Source: Micromussa lordhowensis (taxonomy: Eukaryota; Cnidaria; Anthozoa; Scleractinia; Lobophylliidae). Taken from it: a stretch of DNA of 64,000 bases. Positions within the stretch are counted from its first letter, which is position 1; every line of letters begins with the position of its first letter. The stretch lies in contig OZ026597.1 of NCBI GenBank assembly GCA_964020085.1, positions 12,919,644-12,983,643 on the forward strand, read 5' to 3'. The position numbers and the translations under genes are program-made. Positions 63,137-64,000 of the stretch are shown piece by piece. The notes beneath the pieces are model-generated. The model was not told the origin of the DNA. It ran no database searches and saw nothing but the letters and a program-made list of their open reading frames with translations.

Positions 63137-64000
63137 AACTCCATTCCAAGGGTTTAGAAGAGGGATGCAATTGTTGGGAACAGATCTGATCATTTGTCCA
63201 CCTCGGCTACCCAGGTCGGCAGGGGTTTAATTGGTAGCCACGTGCCTCCACTGGATGTACTCCTTCTCTTGGATCTTCCTAACTCGATTGCTGACAAATT
63301 GCTTGTAGTCTCTGACTCCTTTCATCCAGTAAAGTGCGACGCTGCTATCGAGCTAACAATGGACGTTTTCAACTGGAAATCCTTATAGTGCTTCTTTCAC
63401 GTTGTTCACAAGATTGGCTGCCATGTGTCCAGACACCAGTTCAAGTCTTGGTATGGTTAATCCTTTCTTTGTGAGTCTTTACTTTGCTGTCTCAAGTCCT
63501 TGTGATACCCTTGTCGATTTAAAAGTAACGGCGTAGACCGCTGTTGACACCCGTCACCAAAGGCGTGATGGCTGATGCTGGTGTTCGATTCTTGGTGATC
63601 TTCCCGAGGACTTCTCTCTTGGTTGGCGTGATAATCGGGGCAGGGAAGTGAGTTGGATTGTTGGTCTCGTTTGTTCCATAGTACACCAAGCAGCATCGTT
63701 TCGCCGCGTTTGACCCCTAACTGATCCTTGGAGTAGCGCTGGTTTTCATTTGAGGGGTAGTTGGTTGTTCCTCAACTATTTCTTCGTTGGGTGTCCGCTC
63801 CTCCAGGGAGGGTACATTAAAATGCCACTTATGCAGTTCAAATTTCCCTGCTCTGAAAATGGGTTGTGATGCTTCTTTCAGGTGCCATACGTCAGTCATG
63901 GTTTTATCGCCGCTGAACAAGTTATCTACGTAGAGGCTTCATCTGATCTCTTCTACTTCTCTTGGGTTAATGTGTTGAAGATTGTTTAGGTGCTGGTCAA
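63137..64000 (-). pseudogene. Degenerate BEL/Pao relic (copy 2), runs off the window
   Basis: Counterpart of 22215-23094: the same RNase H-side and reverse transcriptase (VDNLFSG-like site near 63915-63935) fragments on the minus strand with frameshifts. The relic was present before the block duplicated. Confidence 0.65.

Larger units (their letters stand above)
51262..64000. repeat. Segmental duplication, copy 2 (pairs with 9100-23094)
   Basis: A direct copy of the earlier block in the same order, running past the window end inside the BEL/Pao relic. The first 2-3 kb (5' flank and 5' half of the vWA gene) is clearly diverged. From the last third of the gene onward the copies are near-identical, with scattered indels. 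Confidence 0.9.

Overview
The window is nuclear DNA from an animal, most likely an anthozoan cnidarian and probably a stony coral. It is AT-rich, has spliced exons with GT/AG borders, and carries many small inverted-repeat elements, LINEs, a tRNA-derived SINE and a BEL/Pao retrotransposon. The coral assignment is inference from the repeat style and the protein families; the sequence has no diagnostic marker. Layout: bases 1-20397 (+) hold all but the first residues of a UBAP1-like gene (ESCRT-I subunit), with seven exon pieces recoverable from splice sites and homology. Its 13.7-kb penultimate-side intron contains an intronless gene for a 693-residue vWA / papain-like / zinc-ribbon protein (10667-12748, same strand) and a 5'-truncated LINE (16843-19611). 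From about 22.2 to 25.5 kb lies a decayed BEL/Pao relic, then a quiet stretch with one possible LamG-like terminal exon (27352-27423, minus), then an inverted-repeat element with internal 308-bp tandem repeats (28117-30251). 

From 31.4 to 48.4 kb the window is almost pure repeat and deeply nested. A TCGACCGAT-type array is split by a TA-flanked inverted-repeat element, which holds a BEL/Pao element with an open 1818-codon gag-pol frame (31927-37892) and has a truncated LINE inserted at its right end. Next come a palindromic MITE split by a LINE, and a twin-primed (5'-inverted) LINE interrupted by a 5.26-kb composite element. That composite is built from a 130-bp tandem repeat, a higher-order repeat, a TTAA-flanked MITE cluster and a Harbinger-like element with a SANT-like reading frame. 

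From about 51.26 kb to the window end, the block at about 9.1-23.1 kb is present again as a direct copy. It has a second vWA/papain-like gene (52740-54800) followed by orphan copies of the last two UBAP1 exons (59008-59109, 59490-59627). The two copies are near-identical from the 3' part of the vWA gene onward but clearly diverged in its 5' half. Each vWA gene has a TATA / CGGAAGT / TTTCACTTTC-like block about 1.45-1.5 kb before its ATG, and a third such block lies at 48.9 kb ahead of an orphan coding exon (50460-50641). The notable biology is therefore an expanding family of vWA-plus-papain-like genes, nested in and copied together with the 3' end of an ESCRT-I gene, with possible IRF/ETS-type control. 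The chance that the second block is an unmerged haplotype from assembly is discussed.
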